6,171 nucleotides of DNA from Deltaproteobacteria bacterium (GTDB taxonomy: Bacteria; Desulfobacterota; JAENJC01). Each line of letters opens with the position of its first letter. Within the stretch, counting starts at the first letter, position 1. The stretch covers positions 1-6,171 of the forward strand of contig JACQYJ010000196.1 in the NCBI GenBank assembly GCA_016208525.1, given 5' to 3'. Of this stretch, positions 5,172 through 6,171 are shown piece after piece. A program made the translations under genes and the position numbers. The notes under the pieces are model-generated. The model was not told where the DNA came from, ran no database searches, and saw only the letters and a list, made by a program, of their open reading frames with translations.

Positions 5172-6074
5172 TCAGTGCAAGAGAAGCCTGACTGCCGCAG
5201 CTATCCCGTCCTTATCAATCCCGTACCTCTTCCTTAAAGAATCCTGTCCGCCGTGCTCGATGAACTTATCAGGGATTCCAAGCCTCCTCACCTTTATCCC
5301 GGTCGCTCCCTTCTCCTCAAGCATCTCAAGGACAGCGCTCCCGAAACCTCCCTGAAGCACATTCTCCTCCACTGTAAGAAGCTTTCCGCTCTTACTGACC
5401 TCACTTAGTATAAGTTCCGCATCCAGTGGTTTGACAAACCTGGCATTTATGACCGAGGCATTTATCCCGTCCTTTTCAAGCTCGTCGGCAGCCGATAAAG
5501 CAGGATAAACCGTTGAACCTATTGCAGCTATGCAGATATCCTTGCCATCCTTCAGAACCTCCCCCCTACCCTTCTCCAATTCTTTTGTAACCTCAACCTT
5601 ATCCTTAATCTCCAGGTCAGGGACAGATCCCCTAGGATACCTTATGGATACCGGAAGCCCCCACGAGAGCGCGCCTTTAAGCATCTCAGACAACTCACCC
5701 CCGTCCTTCGGAGCCATGACAACCATATTGGGGATATGTCTAAGGTAAGAAAAGTCGAACAGCCCATGGTGGGTAGGCCCGTCTGCGCCAACTATCCCGC
5801 TCCTGTCAAGGGCAATGACCACAGGAAGCTTCTGCAGACATACGTCATGAAGTATCTGGTCATAGGCCCTCTGCATGAAGGTCGAGTATACAACTACAAC
5901 AGGCTTGTACCCTTCACAGGCAAGTCCTGCCGCAAATGTAAGGGCGTGCTGTTCTGCGATCCCTACATCAAAAAACCTGTCAGGGAACTTCTTTCCGAAC
6001 CTCTCAAGCCCTGTCCCCTGAGGCATGGCAGCCGTAATGCCCAGTATGCCGTCATCTTTCCCGGCCAGTTTCAA
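5172..6074 (-). CDS. dxs: 1-deoxy-D-xylulose-5-phosphate synthase, C-terminal part after an in-frame stop
   Basis: Dxs condenses pyruvate with glyceraldehyde-3-phosphate using thiamine diphosphate, the first step of the MEP isoprenoid pathway. This stretch encodes the pyrimidine-binding and C-terminal transketolase domains. Visible are LGITAAMPQGTGL, FFDVGIAEQHALTFAAGLA (with the catalytic Glu), VYSTFMQRAYDQILHDV, DRSGIVGADGPTHHG and IRYPRGS, then a complete C-terminus ending IAAAVRLLLH. The segment is in the same frame as the preceding Dxs coding sequence (6171-6078) but separated from it by TAA at 6077-6075. The TTG at 6074 directly after the stop, with GGGGA eight bases upstream, could allow restart, giving a 300-residue piece. 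A single change of TAA to TTA would restore the family-like DALLKLAGKD. So this is either an assembly or sequencing error, a recent nonsense mutation, or a split gene. Confidence 0.9.
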   Translation of the reverse strand: MKLAGKDDGILGITAAMPQGTGLERFGKKFPDRFFDVGIAEQHALTFAAGLACEGYKPVVVVYSTFMQRAYDQILHDVCLQKLPVVIALDRSGIVGADGPTHHGLFDFSYLRHIPNMVVMAPKDGGELSEMLKGALSWGLPVSIRYPRGSVPDLEIKDKVEVTKELEKGRGEVLKDGKDICIAAIGSTVYPALSAADELEKDGINASVINARFVKPLDAELILSEVSKSGKLLTVEENVLQGGFGSAVLEMLEEKGATGIKVRRLGIPDKFIEHGGQDSLRKRYGIDKDGIAAAVRLLLH

Positions 6075-6171
6075 TTATGCATCCCCGAAGACGTCCGTAT
6101 AGGAGCGTTTCTCTCCAAGTTTGGTCGCCTTTCCGGTTGCGATATCGAACGAGCCGACCCCATGAAACTCG
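6075..6171 (-). CDS. dxs: Dxs, upstream part ending at a premature TAA (runs off the window)
   Basis: The last 31 codons before the stop read EFHGVGSFDIATGKATKLG followed by EKRSYTDVFGDA. This is the linker between the thiamine-diphosphate-binding domain and the pyrimidine domain of Dxs, including the conserved FHGVG. The reading frame continues straight into the downstream Dxs segment after one TAA codon. The N-terminal domain, with its GDG and diphosphate-binding motifs, would lie beyond 6171. In a translated product this piece would end within the first helix of the pyrimidine domain. Confidence 0.8.
   Translation of the reverse strand, partial: EFHGVGSFDIATGKATKLGEKRSYTDVFGDA

Noticed and set aside
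5618..5640. Another GGGACAGTCCC-type element inside dxs
   Set aside because: The similarity is limited to about ten bases and encodes the normal Dxs sequence RGSVPDL, so it is coding coincidence.

Overview
All genes that can be supported in this 6171-base window lie on the minus strand, so they read from high to low coordinates. They are typical bacterial housekeeping genes: isoprenoid synthesis (dxs), rRNA methylation (tlyA family), phospholipid synthesis (pgsA), tRNA-Ile2 modification (tilS) and membrane proteolysis (ftsH). Added to these are a FecR-domain protein and a small gene paired with a nucleotidyltransferase-fold gene. The gene content, moderate GC and many short palindromic repeats suggest an uncultivated Gram-negative-type bacterium of the Nitrospirota or Desulfobacterota kind. 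That placement is an inference from general resemblance only; no rRNA or marker phylogeny is possible here.

Right part (6171 to 3623): the 3' portion of dxs, interrupted by one in-frame TAA at 6075-6077. It is followed by a 59-residue gene (4933-5112), an overlapping nucleotidyltransferase gene (4397-4948) and a tlyA-like methyltransferase gene (3623-4384). Spacing is tight, and the tlyA ribosome binding site touches the stop codon of the gene before it, so this looks like one transcription unit. dxs and tlyA are often neighbours in bacteria; here the two-gene pair sits between them.

Middle gap (3325 to 3622): a relic of a fibronectin type III domain (3495-3575), a hairpin with a T-tract that looks like a terminator (about 3395-3428), and a good sigma-70-like promoter (3352-3379) for the next unit.

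Left part (3324 to 1): fecR-domain gene, pgsA, tilS and the 5' third of ftsH. tilS carries two in-frame insertions made of repeat DNA: a 7-base tandem repeat and a GGGACAGTCCC-type inverted repeat. The tilS-ftsH gap holds two copies of a 59-base palindromic element. The main theme of the window is therefore small repeats invading both gaps and coding sequence of essential operons. I found no clearly new multi-gene system; the closest candidate is the 59-residue gene plus nucleotidyltransferase pair.
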